DNA from: Methylobacterium jeotgali
Lineage (GTDB): Bacteria > Pseudomonadota > Alphaproteobacteria > Rhizobiales > Beijerinckiaceae
Assembly (NCBI RefSeq): GCF_022179345.1
Contig: NZ_BPQR01000011.1
Coordinates: forward strand, 1 to 64,000
Direction of reading: 5' to 3'
DNA length: 64,000 nt
Position numbers and translations under genes: made by a program
Shown: positions 56,466-64,000 of the stretch, piece by piece
Layout: every line of letters begins with the position of its first letter
Position numbering within the stretch: position 1 is the first letter of the stretch
Notes under the pieces: model-generated
What the model saw: only the letters and a program-made list of their open reading frames with translations
The model's database searches: none
What the model was told of the DNA's origin: nothing

Positions 56466-56529
56466 TTCGACCGCGTCAAGGCAACAACGACGTGGCTTCA
56501 CGTTTTCGCGCAGGACCCGACCGGACGGT

Positions 56530-57120
56530 ATGAGCGACACCCGCGCGATCCTCCTCGGCGAGGCCGAGACCCTGGTACGCCGGCAGGGCTACTCTGGATT
56601 CAGCTATGCGGATCTCTCGGCCGCGGTCGGCATCCGCAAGGCCAGCATCCACCATCATTTCCGGACGAAGGAGGACCTCGCGACGGCCCTGCTCGCCGCC
56701 TACGAGGCACGCTACCGGACGGCGCTCGACGGGATCGAGAGAGAGGCCTCGAACGGGCTGTCGGGGATCCTCGCCTACGCGCGCCTCTATCTCGGCGGCG
56801 CCGAGCAGGGGCTCGGCTGCCTCTGCGCGGCCTTCGCGACGGAGGGCGAGCGCCTGCCGGAGGGGTTGCGCCGGGAGGTCGGCGCCTTCTTCGCCCGTCA
56901 CATCGCCTGGATCGAGACGCGGCTGCGCCAGGGGCAGGCGGATGGCAGCGTGCGTGCGAGCCTCGAGCCGGCCGCGCAGGCGCGGCTCGTCGTGGCGGGG
57001 CTCGAAGGCGCGCTCGTCACCGAGCGTCTGCTCGGCGGGGCGGAAGGGTTCGGCGTGGTGATCGAGGCCCTGCGCGAGAGCCTGACGGGTCAGGCCTCCT
57101 CGGCGACGAACCGCGCGTAG
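56530..57120 (+). CDS. TetR-family transcriptional regulator
   Basis: 196 residues. N-terminal helix-turn-helix, about 8-55 ([39 protein letters not shown]), followed by an all-helical ligand domain with two cysteines in GCLCAAF and a C-terminal [16 protein letters not shown]. Divergent from the three-gene quinoprotein relay operon, so likely its repressor. Its 3' end overlaps queC antisense by 31 bases. Confidence 0.92.
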   Translation: MSDTRAILLGEAETLVRRQGYSGFSYADLSAAVGIRKASIHHHFRTKEDLATALLAAYEARYRTALDGIEREASNGLSGILAYARLYLGGAEQGLGCLCAAFATEGERLPEGLRREVGAFFARHIAWIETRLRQGQADGSVRASLEPAAQARLVVAGLEGALVTERLLGGAEGFGVVIEALRESLTGQASSATNRA

Positions 57121-57797
57121 CCGTCCGCCCGTAGGCGGCAGGCGGGACAGGTGCCGCAGCCGTAGCCCCAGTCATGCCGCGTGCCGCGCTCGCCGAGGTA
57201 GCAGGTGTGGCTCTCCTCGACGATGAGGTCCACGAGCGCCCCGCCGCCGAGCTGCTGCGCGAGCCGCCAGGTCGCCGCCTTGTCGATCCACATCAGCGGC
57301 GTGTGCAGGACGAAGCGGCGCTCCATGCCGATGTTGAGCGCCACCTGGAGCGCCTTGATCGCGTCGTCGCGGCAGTCGGGATAGCCGGAGAAGTCGGTCT
57401 CGCACATGCCGCCGACGATGTGGCGCAGGCCTCGCCGGTAGGCGAGCGCGGCGGCGAAGGTCAGGAACACGAGGTTGCGGCCAGGCACGAAGGTGTTCGG
57501 CAGGCCGTCCGCCGCCAGGGCGATGGCGGTGTCGCGGGTGAGCGCGGTATCGGAGACGGCGCCGAGCGCATCGAGCGACAGCGTGTGGTCCGGCCCCAGG
57601 CGCCGCCCCCAGGACGGCTCGATCCCCACGATCCGGTCGCGGATCGTGGCGCGGCCGTCGAGCTCGATGCGGTGGCGCTGGCCGTAGTCGAAACCGAGGG
57701 TCTCGACCTGCGGGAAGCGGTCGAGCGCCCAGGCGAGGCAGGTCGCCGAATCCTGCCCGCCGGAGAACAGGACCAGTGCGCCCTCGGCCTCCGCCAT
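57090..57797 (-). CDS. queC: 7-cyano-7-deazaguanine synthase QueC
   Basis: 235 residues, ATP-dependent conversion of 7-carboxy-7-deazaguanine to preQ0. N-terminal [16 protein letters not shown] is the PP-loop; [21 protein letters not shown] is typical, and the zinc site is [31 protein letters not shown] 57797 lies 4 bases from the queD stop. Downstream partner of queD and queE. Confidence 0.95.
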   Translation of the reverse strand: MAEAEGALVLFSGGQDSATCLAWALDRFPQVETLGFDYGQRHRIELDGRATIRDRIVGIEPSWGRRLGPDHTLSLDALGAVSDTALTRDTAIALAADGLPNTFVPGRNLVFLTFAAALAYRRGLRHIVGGMCETDFSGYPDCRDDAIKALQVALNIGMERRFVLHTPLMWIDKAATWRLAQQLGGGALVDLIVEESHTCYLGERGTRHDWGYGCGTCPACRLRADGYARFVAEEA

Positions 57798-57801
57798 CGC
57801 C

Positions 57802-58158
57802 CTACTCGCCCTCGTACTGCGCCCAGGACATCGGCGTCTCGTAGAGCCTCACCGAGGCCAGCGCCGGCAGGTCCGGCTTCGTGCGATGCCAGATCCAGGC
57901 CGCGATGTTCTCGGCGGTCGGATTCTCCAGCCCCGGCACCTCGTTGAGGCAGTGGTGGTCGAGCCGCTCCAGGATCGGCGCGAAGACGCGCTCAACCTCG
58001 TAGAAGTCGACGATCCAGCCCGTGACCGGATCGACCGCACCCTTCAGCGTTAGCTCGACCCGGTAGGAATGGCCGTGCATCCGCGCGCAGCGGTGCCCCT
58101 CGGGGACATTGGGGAGGCGGTGGGCCGCCTCGAAGGTGAAGGCCTGGGTGATCTGCAT
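57802..58158 (-). CDS. queD: 6-carboxytetrahydropterin synthase QueD
   Basis: 118 residues, makes 6-carboxytetrahydropterin from dihydroneopterin triphosphate. Zinc His in FEAAHRLPN and [10 protein letters not shown] (HGH), catalytic-type C in HRCARMHGH, and [21 protein letters not shown] match the family. ATG 58158 starts the [12 protein letters not shown] sequence. Between queE (117 bases upstream) and queC. Confidence 0.95.
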   Translation of the reverse strand: MQITQAFTFEAAHRLPNVPEGHRCARMHGHSYRVELTLKGAVDPVTGWIVDFYEVERVFAPILERLDHHCLNEVPGLENPTAENIAAWIWHRTKPDLPALASVRLYETPMSWAQYEGE

Positions 58159-58165
58159 CGTGGTC

Positions 58166-58224
58166 GCGTTCGATGGACCGGCGGAAGCGCTCCGCGCCGG
58201 CAGGGGCGATATGTCATCGAACGC
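58166..58224. repeat. 10-bp inverted repeat between queE and queD
   Basis: GCGTTCGATG (58166-58175) and CATCGAACGC (58215-58224) form a perfect 10-bp inverted repeat separated by 39 bases in the 116-bp queE-queD gap. It could fold as a hairpin in the operon mRNA. Confidence 0.45.
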
Positions 58225-58274
58225 ACCGAAATGCACCCTTGCCCCGAACCGGGCCGCCCCGCGCCCAGTGAAGG

Positions 58275-58907
58275 TCAGGGGATGCCGATGATCTTGTGCG
58301 TCTGGAGCGAGAGCCGCCAGCGGGCGTCCGTGCGGCAATACGCGACGGCGGCCTCGGTGTGCGCGGCCCGGTCCGGACCGTCCATCGGCTGGAGCCAGCG
58401 ATGGTCGAAGGAAAGATCGACCAGGGCGGCGGGGTCGACGCCGGCCTGCGGGAAGACGAGCTTCAGCTCGTGCCCGCTCTTCTGGACCAGCGGGTTGCGG
58501 CCCTTCGGGCTGACGCAGATCCAGTCGATGCCCGGTGGGGCCGGCAGGGTGCCGTTGGTCTCCACCGCGATGGCGAAGCCGCGGGCGTGGACCGCCGCGA
58601 TCAGCGTCTCGTCGAGCTGGAGCAGCGGCTCGCCGCCGGTGAAGACGACGTAGCGGTGATGCGCGCCGCCCGCCCAGGCCGCCGCGATGGCATCCGCCAG
58701 CGCCTCCGCGTCCCGGAAGCGCCCGCCGCCCTCGCCGTCGAGCCCCACGAAATCCGTGTCGCAGAAGGTGCAGGCCGCCTCCGCCCGGTCCTCTTCGCGG
58801 CCGGACCAGAGATTGCAGCCGGCAAAGCGGCAGAACACCGCCGCGCGCCCCGCCTGGGCGCCCTCCCCCTGCAGGGTGTGGAAGATTTCCTTGACCGCGT
58901 AGCTCAT
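58275..58907 (-). CDS. queE: 7-carboxy-7-deazaguanine synthase QueE
   Basis: Radical SAM enzyme of 210 residues, ring-contracting 6-carboxytetrahydropterin to CDG. The cluster motif is the QueE variant CX14CX2C: C in AGCNLWSGREEDRAEAACTFCDTDFVG. GEPLLQLDETL, VETNGTLPAPPGIDWICVSPKG and DHRWLQPMDG follow. ATG 58907 (MSYAVKEIFHTLQGEG) is canonical. First gene of queE-queD-queC; no folE or queF here. Confidence 0.94.
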   Translation of the reverse strand: MSYAVKEIFHTLQGEGAQAGRAAVFCRFAGCNLWSGREEDRAEAACTFCDTDFVGLDGEGGGRFRDAEALADAIAAAWAGGAHHRYVVFTGGEPLLQLDETLIAAVHARGFAIAVETNGTLPAPPGIDWICVSPKGRNPLVQKSGHELKLVFPQAGVDPAALVDLSFDHRWLQPMDGPDRAAHTEAAVAYCRTDARWRLSLQTHKIIGIP

Positions 58908-59181
58908 GATCCGCCGCACCGGGCGACCGGCTCCTGCCCGATCGCAGGCACATAAGCCGGGAAAACCGCCCGCGCCACCGGCCCTTGCACAGGAACCGCC
59001 ATGCTCTCGCCACGGAGATCGCCTTGATCGGTGGCGTCGACGGCCCGGTCGGGCCAAGGTTCGCAGGGCGGGTTCCTTCCGGCTCGGGGCGCGGGGGCGG
59101 TCCCGCCCGGCGTCGCGCCATCCCGTTCCCCACGTCGTGACGCGGTCGATCCCCGCGCAGACGCCTTCGAGACGAGATCCG

Positions 59182-60684
59182 ATGCTACACGCACCCGCGA
59201 GGCGCTTCCTGCTCGGGCTCGCCGCGACGCTCGGCCTGACCGGGGCGGCGCAGGCGATCCAGACGCCGACGCTGGTGGTCGACGCGGATTCCGGCAAGGT
59301 CATCTACCAGCGCGCCGCCACGGACCCGTGGTATCCGGCCTCGATCACCAAGCTGATGACGACCTACGTCGCCCTCGACCTCGTCCGCCAGGGCCGCGCC
59401 TCCCTCGACACGATGATCACGATCTCGCCCGAGGCGGCCGCCGAGGCGCCCTCGAAGATGGGCTTCCGGGCGGGCACGCAGCTCACCCTCGACAACGCCC
59501 TCAAGATCATCATGGTCAAGTCGGCCAACGACGTGTCCCACGCCATCGGCGAGAGCCTCGGCGGCTCGATCGAGGGCTTCGCCGAGATGATGAACCAGGC
59601 CTCGGCCCGCCTCGGCATGCGCGAGAGCCGCTGGTTCAACCCGCACGGCCTGCCCGATCCGCGCCAGTGGACCTCGGCCCGCGACATGGCGATCCTCGGC
59701 CGCGCCCTGATGCGCGACTTCCCCGAGCGGCACGACCTGTTCTCGATCAGCGCCATCCAGTTCGGCACCGCCGTGATGGCCAACCACAACGGCCTGCTCG
59801 GGCGCTACGCCGGCGCGGACGGCATGAAGACCGGCTTCATCTGCTCCGGCGGCTTCAACGTGGTGGCGAGCGCCACCCGCGGCGGCCGGCGCATCATCAC
59901 CGTCGTCATGGGCCAGCCGAGTGCCCGCGAGCGCGACCTCAAGGCCGCCGACCTGTTCGACTACGGCTTTACGCAGAGCGCGGGTTGGACGAGCGACAGC
60001 GTCGAGGCGCTGGCGCCCTCCGCCGTCGCCGAGCCGCCGGACATGCGTCCCTACGTCTGCCAGCGCAGCAAGCCGATGCCGATCGACGAGGGGCCGGGTG
60101 CGATCGCCGCCCCGGCGCCCGGCACCGGCGACCAGACGCACGCGCAGCTCGCGGGCGCCACCGGCGCGTCCTCGGCGCTGGCGCTGGCGACCTTGAACAA
60201 CGGGCAGCTGCGCACCCGCAGCCTGCCGCCGCGGGCGCCGCTCCAGCCCATCGCGGTCTGGATCGGGCGCAGCCCCGCCGAGGGCCAGGCGATCCTCGCC
60301 CAGCAGGCCGAGGCGGCGAAGGCCGAGCAGGCCGCCGCGCGCAACGCCCGCGCCGAAGCCCTGAAGGCCAAGCGCGAGGCCTCCCGTCAGGCCAAGCTGG
60401 ACGCGAAGGCCAAGGCCGACGCCCGCAAGGCCGAGGCGAAGGCGTCCGTCCCCGCGCCGAAGACCAAGGCCGCCGCGCTGCCGAAGAACGCGGCCGCCTA
60501 CACGGCGGCGGAGGGCGGCAATCCCGGCATCCCGCAGGCCGGAATCGGCAAGCCGCTTCCGAAGGGAAAGCCCGCCGCGAAGGCTGCCGAGCCGAAGAAG
60601 CCGGCGCCCAAGGCCGCCGCTGCCGCCAAACCGACGACCGCCAGGTCGGCCTCGGCGCGCAAGCCCGCCGCCGCCGACGAGTAG
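59182..60684 (+). CDS. D-alanyl-D-alanine carboxypeptidase (PBP5/DacA type) with lysine/alanine-rich tail
   Basis: 500 residues. Signal peptide RRFLLGLAATLGLTGAAQA, then the serine peptidase S11 domain: SITK in YPASITKLMTTYV, SAN in VKSANDVSHAIGES and KTG in GMKTGFICSGGFNVV. The catalytic domain ends near residue 270; a SPOR-less C-terminal extension of about 200 residues is rich in Ala, Lys and Pro (AAKAEQAAARNARAEALKAKR; KPAAKAAEPKKPAPKAA), perhaps binding the cell wall. ATG 59182 used. The COG0523 gene follows after one base. Confidence 0.92.
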   Translation: MLHAPARRFLLGLAATLGLTGAAQAIQTPTLVVDADSGKVIYQRAATDPWYPASITKLMTTYVALDLVRQGRASLDTMITISPEAAAEAPSKMGFRAGTQLTLDNALKIIMVKSANDVSHAIGESLGGSIEGFAEMMNQASARLGMRESRWFNPHGLPDPRQWTSARDMAILGRALMRDFPERHDLFSISAIQFGTAVMANHNGLLGRYAGADGMKTGFICSGGFNVVASATRGGRRIITVVMGQPSARERDLKAADLFDYGFTQSAGWTSDSVEALAPSAVAEPPDMRPYVCQRSKPMPIDEGPGAIAAPAPGTGDQTHAQLAGATGASSALALATLNNGQLRTRSLPPRAPLQPIAVWIGRSPAEGQAILAQQAEAAKAEQAAARNARAEALKAKREASRQAKLDAKAKADARKAEAKASVPAPKTKAAALPKNAAAYTAAEGGNPGIPQAGIGKPLPKGKPAAKAAEPKKPAPKAAAAAKPTTARSASARKPAAADE

Positions 60685-60685
60685 C

Positions 60686-61795
60686 GTGAGCGCCAACCCC
60701 TCCGGCCTCGGCGCGGACACTTCGCGCCGGCCCGAGCCCATTCCGCTGACGGTGCTGACCGGCTTCCTCGGAGCCGGCAAGACGACGCTGCTCAACCGGT
60801 TGCTGCGTGATCCGGCGCTCGCCGACACCGTGGTCATCGTCAACGAGTTCGGGGAGATCGGCCTCGACCACCTCCTCATCGAGCGGGTGGACGAGGACAT
60901 GATCCTGCTCGGCGCGGGCTGTCTCTGCTGCAGCGTGCGCGGCGATCTGGTGGCGGCCCTGGAAGACCTCCTGCGCCGACGCGACAACGGCCGCATCACG
61001 CCGTTCCGCCGAGTCGTCATCGAGACCACCGGGCTCGCCGATCCCGCCCCGATCCTGCACGCGGTGCTCGGCCATCCCTACCTGTCGCTGCGCTACCGGC
61101 TGCAGTCGGTGATCGCGGCGGTCGACGCGCTCCACGGCCTCGCCTCCCTCGACGCGCAGCCGGAGGCCGTCCGGCAGGCGGCGATGGCCGACCGGATCGT
61201 GGTGACGAAGACCGATCTCGCGGGCGGCATGCCGGACGCGCTCGTCGCGCGTCTGCGGCGGCTCAATCTTGGGGCGCCGATCACCGGAACCGACGTGCCG
61301 GTGGCCGAACTGCTCGGCGGCGCCTTCGGCCTCGACGGCAAGATCGCCGAGGTGCGCGACTGGCTCGGCGAGGAGGCCGTCGCGGCGAGCGGCAGCGCCC
61401 AGGAGCCGGGGCTCCGCGACCGCCACGACGCCTCGGTGCGCGCCTTCGCGCTCACCAGCGACACGCCGGTGCGGCCGGCGGCGCTCGAGATGTTCCTCGA
61501 CCTCCTGCGCTCGGGTCACGCCCGCGCGATCCTGCGGCTGAAGGGCCTCGTGGCGCTGAGCGACGATCCCGCGCGGCCGCTCCTCGTCCACGGGGTCGGG
61601 CACACCCTGAGCGCGCCGGTCCGGCTGGCGGAATGGCCCGATGCGGACCACCGCTCGCGGCTCGTCCTCATTGTGCGCGACCTCGATCCGGCCTTCGTCG
61701 GGACGCTGTGGGACGCCTTCCTCGGCAGGCCCCGCGTCGACGCGCCCGACGCCGAGGCGCTGTCGGACAACCCGCTCGCGCCTCCGGGTTTCTGA
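60686..61795 (+). CDS. CobW/P47K-type COG0523 GTPase (metal-chaperone family)
   Basis: 369 residues. Walker A GFLGAGKTTLLNRLL, VNEFGEIGLDHLLI, the metal-binding LLGAGCLCCSVRGDL (CXCC) and VTKTDL (guanine NKXD-type) are present, then the C-terminal CobW domain. Family members deliver zinc, cobalt or iron to enzymes under limitation. GTG 60686 follows the carboxypeptidase stop by one base, so they are probably co-transcribed; no Zur site is visible. Confidence 0.87.
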   Translation: MSANPSGLGADTSRRPEPIPLTVLTGFLGAGKTTLLNRLLRDPALADTVVIVNEFGEIGLDHLLIERVDEDMILLGAGCLCCSVRGDLVAALEDLLRRRDNGRITPFRRVVIETTGLADPAPILHAVLGHPYLSLRYRLQSVIAAVDALHGLASLDAQPEAVRQAAMADRIVVTKTDLAGGMPDALVARLRRLNLGAPITGTDVPVAELLGGAFGLDGKIAEVRDWLGEEAVAASGSAQEPGLRDRHDASVRAFALTSDTPVRPAALEMFLDLLRSGHARAILRLKGLVALSDDPARPLLVHGVGHTLSAPVRLAEWPDADHRSRLVLIVRDLDPAFVGTLWDAFLGRPRVDAPDAEALSDNPLAPPGF

Positions 61796-61897
61796 CGGAG
61801 GCCGTCCCGTCGCGAGGCTCCCGCCTTCGGCATTGTCCTTGAACCGTCCTCTCCAGACGGCGCGGATGCGGCGCCGAGGCGTCCCGATTCGGGACGG

Positions 61898-62158
61898 ATG
61901 GCAGGGATCGGGACGATGGCGGGACGGTTCAGGGTGATCGACGGCGGGATGACGGCGACCGAGAGCGCCCTGGCTCTTCCCGTTATGGTCCGCGCCGCCA
62001 ATGCACCGGCGGAGGCGCGCTACGCCGACCACGTCGCGGCGGCGCTGCGGACGGAGATCGTCCGGGAGACATCCGGTCGTACGACCGCGCGGCGCGCTGC
62101 GAGCGAGCGCCGCCAGCCGATCCCGGCCGCCAACCTCATCGAGGTCGGCGCGGCCTGA
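61898..62158 (+). CDS. Possible small protein, unknown
   Basis: 86 codons between the COG0523 gene and the HPr gene. Translation MAGIGTMAGRFRVIDGGMTATESALALPVMVRAANAP onward has no recognised domain; G/C at third positions fits coding. A 7-bp hairpin (61880-61896) overlaps the start region, and ATG 61916 is an alternative. It ends 3 bases from the HPr stop, convergent. Equally it may be noncoding. Confidence 0.4.
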   Translation: MAGIGTMAGRFRVIDGGMTATESALALPVMVRAANAPAEARYADHVAAALRTEIVRETSGRTTARRAASERRQPIPAANLIEVGAA

Positions 62159-62161
62159 CCC

Positions 62162-62485
62162 CTACTCGTCCTCGCCGAAACGGTCGGCGAGAAGCGCCTC
62201 GATGGCATCGAGGCAGGCGGCGGCATCCGAGCCCACCGCCGTCACGCCGATGACCGTGCCCTTGGCGGCGCCCAGGGTGAGCAGGCCCATGATCGAGCGG
62301 CCGCCGACCGTCTCGCCGGCCCGCGTCACCGCGACCGTCGATTCGAAGCGCTCCACGGTCTGCACGAACTTCGCCGAGGCGCGCGCATGCAGCCCCTTGC
62401 GGTTGACGATGGGCAGCATGCGCAGGAGGCCGCCTTCCGGAACCGGGATCTCGGAGGGCTCGTCGGTGTAGGTGGTGTCGTCCAT
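62162..62485 (-). CDS. ptsH: HPr family phosphocarrier (nitrogen PTS NPr)
   Basis: 107 residues. Active-site His33 in NRKGLHARASAKF; Ser in GRSIMGLLTLGAAKG is the HprK target region. About 17 residues (MDDTTYTDEPSEIPVPE) precede the usual HPr start, an acidic extension; M23 would give a standard-length HPr. Downstream of the EIIA gene in the hprK-EIIA-HPr order of Alphaproteobacteria. Confidence 0.92.
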   Translation of the reverse strand: MDDTTYTDEPSEIPVPEGGLLRMLPIVNRKGLHARASAKFVQTVERFESTVAVTRAGETVGGRSIMGLLTLGAAKGTVIGVTAVGSDAAACLDAIEALLADRFGEDE

Positions 62486-62616
62486 CGCCGTGCGGAGAAC
62501 CTCGGTCGGGCAGGCGGGCGGACCGCCGGAATGGGCGCCGGCTCCTGCGAAGCGCGGCTTCAGCAGACCCGTCAATCCACTGAGGACAAGGCGAAAGTCG
62601 GGCGCGGCGCCCGGCG

Positions 62617-63018
62617 CTACTTGCCCGCCAGCACGCGGGAGGCGACGTTGATGTACTTGCGCCCCGCCTCCTGGGCATGGAGCACCGCCTCGCCGAGGCT
62701 CTCCTCGTCGCGCACGCTCGCGAGCTTGATCAGCATCGGCAGGTTGATGCCGGCCACGACCTCGACGGCGCCACCGTTCATGCAGGACAGGGCGAGGTTC
62801 GAGGGCGTGCCGCCGAACATGTCGGTCAGCACGACGACGCCGGCGCCCGAGTTCACCCGGCCCACGGCCGCGATGATGTCGCGGCGGCGCAGTTCCATGT
62901 CGTCCTCGGGCCCGATCGTGATGGTCTCGATCTGCTCCTGAGGTCCGACGACGTGCTCCAGCGCGGCCTTGAACTCGGTCGCCAGAAGGCCGTGGGTGAC
63001 GAGCACCATTCCAATCAT
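62617..63018 (-). CDS. PTS system mannose-type EIIA domain protein
   Basis: 133 residues, cytosolic, regulatory. MIGMVLVTHGLLATEFKAALEHVVG with phosphohistidine His9, then VVVLTDMFGGTPSNLALSCM and INLPMLIKLASVRD, match the EIIA-Man type found with HprK in Alphaproteobacteria, where no sugar permease exists. ATG 63018. Between hprK (128 bases upstream) and HPr. Confidence 0.93.
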   Translation of the reverse strand: MIGMVLVTHGLLATEFKAALEHVVGPQEQIETITIGPEDDMELRRRDIIAAVGRVNSGAGVVVLTDMFGGTPSNLALSCMNGGAVEVVAGINLPMLIKLASVRDEESLGEAVLHAQEAGRKYINVASRVLAGK

Positions 63019-63146
63019 CGAAGCGTGTTCCGACGCCCTGTGAGAACGGGGCCGCCATGTTGTGCGCCGCACGGGGCAACGCAAGGCGGTCGCGACGTTT
63101 TGCTCATAACGTCCGCATCCATAATGCCATGTGGAACCATTCCGCG

Positions 63147-63641
63147 CTACGGGCGCAGGTCGAGAACCATCTCGCCGGTCCGGGAGTGCGGCTGCGAAGA
63201 CACGGCGAGCGCCCGCAGGACCAGCAGCGGCGCGAGCCCTGACCGGCAGAGCCCACGCTCGAGCACGAGGCGCCGCAGGCGGACCCCGTGGAGCGCCACC
63301 GTCCCGTCGTCCTCCGGCACGCGCGGGGCGCTCGTCACGAGGTCGACGACGAGACGCAGCGGCGCCTGCGCGCAGGTCTCGACCCGGCAGAGGCCGACGC
63401 CGCGCATCTCGATGAGCCCCTCGATCGCCGGATGGCCGCGCGCGACCACCACCGCGCCGACCGTCTCCAGCGCGACGCGGTCGTCGCCGACGAGGGCGGC
63501 GGGAACGCCGTCGCCGCGGCAACGCTCGAGGAGCTGGAGCGCCAGCACCGACTTGCCGGCGCCCGGCTCGCCGCGAATCAGGATGCCCTCGCCGGCGACG
63601 GCCACGCAGGTCGCGTGGATCGTCGGCACCGCGGCGGTCAT
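63147..63641 (-). CDS. hprK: HPr kinase/phosphorylase, short alphaproteobacterial form
   Basis: 164 residues: only the kinase domain, lacking the N-terminal half of Firmicutes HprK, as usual in this class. Walker A RGEPGAGKSVLALQLL, LVGDDRVAL and IEMRGVGLCRVE signature. Phosphorylates HPr on Ser; links PTS state to the ChvG/ChvI system encoded alongside. Starts in overlap with the chvG stop (ATGA). Confidence 0.92.
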   Translation of the reverse strand: MTAAVPTIHATCVAVAGEGILIRGEPGAGKSVLALQLLERCRGDGVPAALVGDDRVALETVGAVVVARGHPAIEGLIEMRGVGLCRVETCAQAPLRLVVDLVTSAPRVPEDDGTVALHGVRLRRLVLERGLCRSGLAPLLVLRALAVSSQPHSRTGEMVLDLRP

Positions 63642-64000
63642 TCCGCCGCGATCTGGCGTGGCGCCAGGGGCAGGCGGACGATGAAGCGGGCGCCGCGCAC
63701 CGTCGGTTCACCGTCCTCGTCGGCGGGGCCCGGCCGGTTCTCGGCCTGGATGGTGCCGCGATGCGCCTGGACGATCTGGCGGGAGATCGACAGGCCGAGC
63801 CCCGAGTTCTGGCCGAAGCCCTGCTCCGGGCGGTCGGTGTAGAAGCGCTCGAAGATGCGCTCCAGGGCGTGCTCGGGGATGCCCGGCCCCTCGTCCTCGC
63901 AGACGAGCTCGACATGGCTCTTCGTCCGCCGCAGGGCGACGCGGACCTTCGCGTCCGGCGGCGAGAAGGAGCGGGCGTTGTCGAGGAGGTTGTTGACGAC
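63638..64000 (-). CDS. chvG: Sensor histidine kinase ChvG, C-terminal part (partial)
   Basis: The frame enters from the right edge and covers the last 120 residues. It is the HATPase domain: N box VVNNLLDNARSFSPPD, G1 box CEDEGPGIP, F box IFERFYTDRPEQGFGQNS, G2 box GLGLSISRQIV. Upstream half is outside the window. Position directly before hprK with an overlapping stop/start identifies it as the ChvG/ExoS-type kinase rather than a generic one. Confidence 0.88.
   Translation of the reverse strand, partial: VVNNLLDNARSFSPPDAKVRVALRRTKSHVELVCEDEGPGIPEHALERIFERFYTDRPEQGFGQNSGLGLSISRQIVQAHRGTIQAENRPGPADEDGEPTVRGARFIVRLPLAPRQIAAE

Overview
This is a GC-rich (roughly 70%), densely coded stretch of alphaproteobacterial chromosome. 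The content points to the Hyphomicrobiales and most likely to a Methylobacterium/Methylorubrum-like methylotroph. The reasons are a large hopanoid locus that includes the side-chain cyclitol genes, accessory proteins of PQQ-dependent dehydrogenases, a chvG-hprK-EIIA-HPr nitrogen-PTS block with a remote ptsP, a DUF4167 protein and an EcfG-type stress promoter. I see no insertion sequence, prophage, CRISPR array, tRNA or rRNA.

Region 1 (1-18.8 kb) is hopanoid metabolism. hpnA-hpnC-hpnD-hpnE-shc run as an overlapping operon that makes squalene and cyclises it. A strong hairpin terminator separates shc from hpnG. hpnH converges on hpnG, and hpnN (RND exporter) diverges from hpnH. On the minus strand lie hpnK (deacetylase), a membrane SPFH-domain gene translationally coupled to it, hpnI-hpnJ (glycosyltransferase and radical SAM enzyme for the cyclitol ether head group) and hpnL. 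Divergent from hpnL is an arginine:glycine-amidinotransferase-like gene. It is the best candidate for the unassigned enzyme that makes the guanidine-substituted bacteriohopanetetrol cyclitol ether known from pink methylotrophs. This is the most interesting part of the window.

Region 2 (18.8-30.5 kb) is the cell envelope: a MipA/OmpV-like outer-membrane protein, an acyltransferase-3 membrane protein, PBP1A, an AMIN/amidase_3 amidase, the dTDP-rhamnose operon rfbC-B-D-A, a KpsT/Wzt-like ABC ATPase and a KpsE-like chain-length/export protein. No ABC permease accompanies the last two.

Region 3 (30.5-44.9 kb) is mixed: a stress-type membrane protein, an isolated flhA behind a CtrA-like site, a DnaQ-type exonuclease with a SWIM zinc finger, ligA, msrQ without msrP, a small secreted protein, an orphan molybdopterin oxidoreductase, an adenosine kinase, a quinone oxidoreductase coupled to ubiG, and lysC.

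Region 4 (45-53.9 kb) holds ptsP, prfA-prmC, a disordered DUF4167 protein, a hypothetical protein, a DUF2336 protein, a 54-residue Pmp3/YqaE membrane peptide behind a perfect EcfG-type promoter, and panB.

Region 5 (53.9-64 kb) has a three-gene quinoprotein-relay operon (SoxYZ-like carrier, zinc hydrolase, CXXCW protein) divergent from a TetR regulator, the preQ0 genes queC-queD-queE, a DacA-type D,D-carboxypeptidase followed by a COG0523 GTPase, a doubtful small ORF, and the minus-strand chvG(partial)-hprK-EIIA-HPr operon cut by the window end.
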